DNA from: Aliidongia sp035943795
GTDB taxonomy: Bacteria > Pseudomonadota > Alphaproteobacteria > ATCC43930 > CGMCC-115725
Assembly: GCF_035943795.1 (NCBI RefSeq)
Contig: NZ_DASZBY010000005.1
Span: 13,838-77,837 of the forward strand
DNA: 64,000 nucleotides
Reading direction: 5' to 3'
Notes under the pieces: generated by a model
The model's input: the letters and a program-made list of their open reading frames with translations, nothing else
What the model was told of the DNA's origin: nothing
Database searches by the model: none
Shown here: piece after piece, positions 62,070 to 64,000 of the stretch
Layout: each line of letters opens with the position of its first letter
Position numbering within the stretch: the first letter of the stretch is position 1
Made by a program: the position numbers and the translations under genes

Positions 62070-62966
62070 ATGCCCGTCCGCCACGATCCCCCCCCGACCC
62101 ATATGCTCCAGGCGTTCTCCTCCGTCGCGAAGCTCAAAAGCTTCAGTCGTGCGGCAGCAGGGATAGGGGTCAGCCAAAGCGCCATCAGTCAACGGATTGC
62201 GGCACTCGAAGCGAGGCTCGGCACCCGCCTGCTGCGCCGGGAAAATGGCCAGTTCGAACTGACGGCGGAGGGGGCGGCCTATCTGGAGACAGTGGACGCG
62301 GTGCTCGACGCGCTGAGGCGTGCGGCGTCGCGGGTCGCCGATCGCCGGGCCATCGTGCGGATCAGTGTGTTGCCGTCATTCGCGCGCTGCTGGCTCGCTC
62401 CGCGGTTGGCAATGTTCGCTTCCTCGTTTCCGGACATGGACGTCGCCTTGCACGTTTCGGACGACAAGGTGTCGTTGGACGATGGCGATTACGATCTCGC
62501 AATACGCTTGCGTCCTTCCGCCGATCGGTCCGGGGAATCGATGACGAAGGATGATGACGTCATGATCGCGGTTGCCGCACCGGGCCGCTCGAATGCGACA
62601 TCCCATGCGTCGGACCCATTTGCCGACCTCCCTCTGCTTGCGGACGATTGCGGTCGATTGGGGCTTCCCGTGTGGGAGGCCTGGAGGTCGTGGTATCGGC
62701 TCAACCGCTGCGATCGGACGCCGGCTCGGGGATTCACGTTCAACGACGCCGGACTGATGGTCGAAGCCGCGTTGTCCGGCGCTGGGGCGGCCCTCGTTCG
62801 CAGATCCCTCGTGGCCGATAGCATCGAAGCCGGGAAACTGGTCTCGGTCGGGTCGAGTTTTCCCTCGCCCGGACGGACGGTGCTGCTCGAGCGCCCTCGA
62901 GGGCGCAGTACGAAAGCTGCCCAGCGGGTGGCGCGTTGGTTTCTCGATGCGTCGTGTAAAGCCTAG
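62070..62966 (+). CDS. LysR-type transcriptional regulator (GcvA-like)
   Basis: A 298-residue LTTR with HTH LQAFSSVAKLKSFSRAAAGI then SQSAISQRIAALE, and an effector domain with FPDMDVALHVSDDKV, typical of the GcvA-like group. Start ATG 62070 lies 88 bases from the divergent DinB start; ATG 62103 is an alternative. It probably controls the divergent DinB-GST pair. Confidence 0.88.
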   Translation: MPVRHDPPPTHMLQAFSSVAKLKSFSRAAAGIGVSQSAISQRIAALEARLGTRLLRRENGQFELTAEGAAYLETVDAVLDALRRAASRVADRRAIVRISVLPSFARCWLAPRLAMFASSFPDMDVALHVSDDKVSLDDGDYDLAIRLRPSADRSGESMTKDDDVMIAVAAPGRSNATSHASDPFADLPLLADDCGRLGLPVWEAWRSWYRLNRCDRTPARGFTFNDAGLMVEAALSGAGAALVRRSLVADSIEAGKLVSVGSSFPSPGRTVLLERPRGRSTKAAQRVARWFLDASCKA

Positions 62967-63192
62967 TTACAGCGACTCGCAATTGCCCAGCAAACCCCGA
63001 CGAGCTCTCGCAACATGATTGCCTGCCGTTCTCTCGTCGCGGCGGACGGATCGAGCCGTGGCGCTTCAAGACCCGCGACGGCGGCACAACCGAACTGACC
63101 ACGATTGCTCACCGTCGACTTGCGCGAGCTCGACACACGATCGAGATAGCGTTCAGAGCATGGAGTTTCCTTCATCTTGAGAGGAAGCTCCA

Positions 63193-63931
63193 ATGTCCAT
63201 CTCATCCGTCGAACGGCCGGTCAGCGCGCTGCGGCAGCGCATGCTCGAAGATATGGCGATGCGCGGTCTGCGATCGGGGACGCAGCGCGAGTACATTCGC
63301 TTTGTTTGCAGCTTCGCGGCATTTCTCAAGCGATCGCCGGATACGGCGACGGCCGAGGATATCCGCCGGTTCCAGCTTCACCAGCACGGGAGCGGGGTCC
63401 AATCGCCGACGATCAACTGCTCGGTCTCGGCCTTGCGCTTCTTCTTCACGGTGACGCTCGATCGGCCGGACCTGTCGCGGCGCCTGGTCCTGGCGCGCGC
63501 GCCGCACAAGCTGCCGGATGTGCTGAGTGTCGAGGAAGTCGGCCGCCTGCTCGATGCGGCTCCGGGTATCAAGTATAAGGCCATCCTCGGCACCGCCTAT
63601 GGCGCGGGCCTGCGCGTGTCGGAGGTTGCCAGCCTCAAGATCGACGATATCGACAGCACGCGCATGCTGATCCGGGTCGAGCAGGGCAAGGACCGCAACG
63701 CCATGCTGTCTCTCCAGTTGCTCGCCCTGTTGCGGCTGTGGTGGAAGGAAGGCAGGCGCCGCGGCGTCATGCATGCCCCATGGCTGGCTGTTCCCCGGGC
63801 GCAGTGCCGCCGATCCGGTCTTGACCCGGCAGATCAACCGCGCGGTCCATGAAGTAGCCGAAGCGGCCGGGATCCGGAAGCGGGTGTCGCCCCACACGCT
63901 GCGTCACACCCGCTCGCTCACTCTCGCGTGA
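63193..63931 (+). pseudogene. Tyrosine recombinase/integrase, frameshifted and truncated
   Basis: The N-terminal SAM-like core-binding domain (RMLEDMAMRGLRSGTQREYI) and part of the catalytic domain (GAGLRVSEVASLKIDDID with the first Arg, QGKDRNAM with Lys) are in one frame up to about 63780. From there the family sequence continues in another frame (GWLFPGRSAADPVLTRQINR, then SPHTLRHT with His-x-x-Arg). It then leaves the family and stops before the catalytic tyrosine. This type often accompanies IS91-like and integron-like elements. It cannot be active. Confidence 0.8.
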
Positions 63932-64000
63932 GCGGCTAGTCGGGCGAGGATCTTCGTTTCCTGCGCCTTTTTGGTCGCGTCCATCTCGGCCGATGCCTCA
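63904..64000 (-). CDS. Possible partial gene, C-terminus only
   Basis: An open frame enters from the right edge and ends at 63904-63906: EMDATKKAQETKILARLAAH followed by eight more residues. I do not recognise it. It could be the end of a gene whose insertion or arrival cut the integrase. Confidence 0.25.
   Translation of the reverse strand, partial: EASAEMDATKKAQETKILARLAAHARVSERV

Noticed and set aside
1..64000. CRISPR arrays, tRNA, rRNA or a replication origin
   Set aside because: No regularly spaced direct repeats, cloverleaf-like segments, rRNA stretches or DnaA-box clusters were noticed.

Overview
The window is GC-rich DNA (roughly two-thirds G+C by eye) with dense, short-spaced operons, stop-start ATGA overlaps, Tat-type secreted proteins and sigma-54 biology. 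This fits a metabolically versatile, environmental Gram-negative proteobacterium, most likely an alphaproteobacterium; nothing here fixes the genus. No rRNA, tRNA or CRISPR was seen.

Layout. 1-2.7 kb: two tandem winged-helix regulators on the minus strand, one cut by the window edge and one apparently chimeric. 3.1-3.5 kb: a decayed chemoreceptor fragment. 3.6-6.9 kb: a three-gene membrane operon (Kef-type antiporter, DUF2721 protein, NiCoT nickel/cobalt transporter). 7.3-13.4 kb: a DUF4331 protein and a Tat-exported relative, a LysR regulator divergent to them, an MscS channel and an orphan solute-binding protein. 14-17.5 kb: pqiABC. 17.5-18.3 kb: IS66 and other insertion-sequence debris.

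18.3-49.3 kb is the centre of interest: a catabolic island for an unidentified, probably alicyclic, carboxylic acid. It has a peptide-type ABC importer, an amidase, a RidA protein, an enol-lactonase-like hydrolase, two family III CoA-transferases, an acid-CoA ligase, an acyl-CoA dehydrogenase, two crotonases (one with the MenB/BadI ring-cleaving-type active site), three SDRs, a split and a fused 3-hydroxyacyl-CoA dehydrogenase, a quinone-oxidoreductase-like MDR, a PcaF-type thiolase, an MmgE/PrpD protein and a 3-hydroxyisobutyrate-dehydrogenase-like enzyme. At 41.7 kb lies a sigma-54 activator with PAS, AAA+ (GAFTGA) and Fis-type HTH domains. I find nine -24/-12 (sigma-54) promoters with exact 10-base GG-to-GC spacing, each in front of a transcription unit of this island. 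Each is accompanied by a palindrome, TGTC-N9-GACA or a close variant. A perfect copy also sits just upstream of the activator gene itself. I infer a single sigma-54 regulon controlled and probably autoregulated by this activator.

49.3-52.3 kb: a metallo-beta-lactamase-fold hydrolase, a mutated IS630 copy and IS scraps. 52.3-59.9 kb: a polyamine-type ABC importer, an LLM flavin monooxygenase, a GAF-PucR regulator and a flavin reductase, together forming a plausible uptake and two-component monooxygenation module. 60-64 kb: a perfect 15-bp-arm hairpin terminator, a GST/DinB pair divergent from a LysR regulator, and a frameshifted tyrosine recombinase at the right edge.
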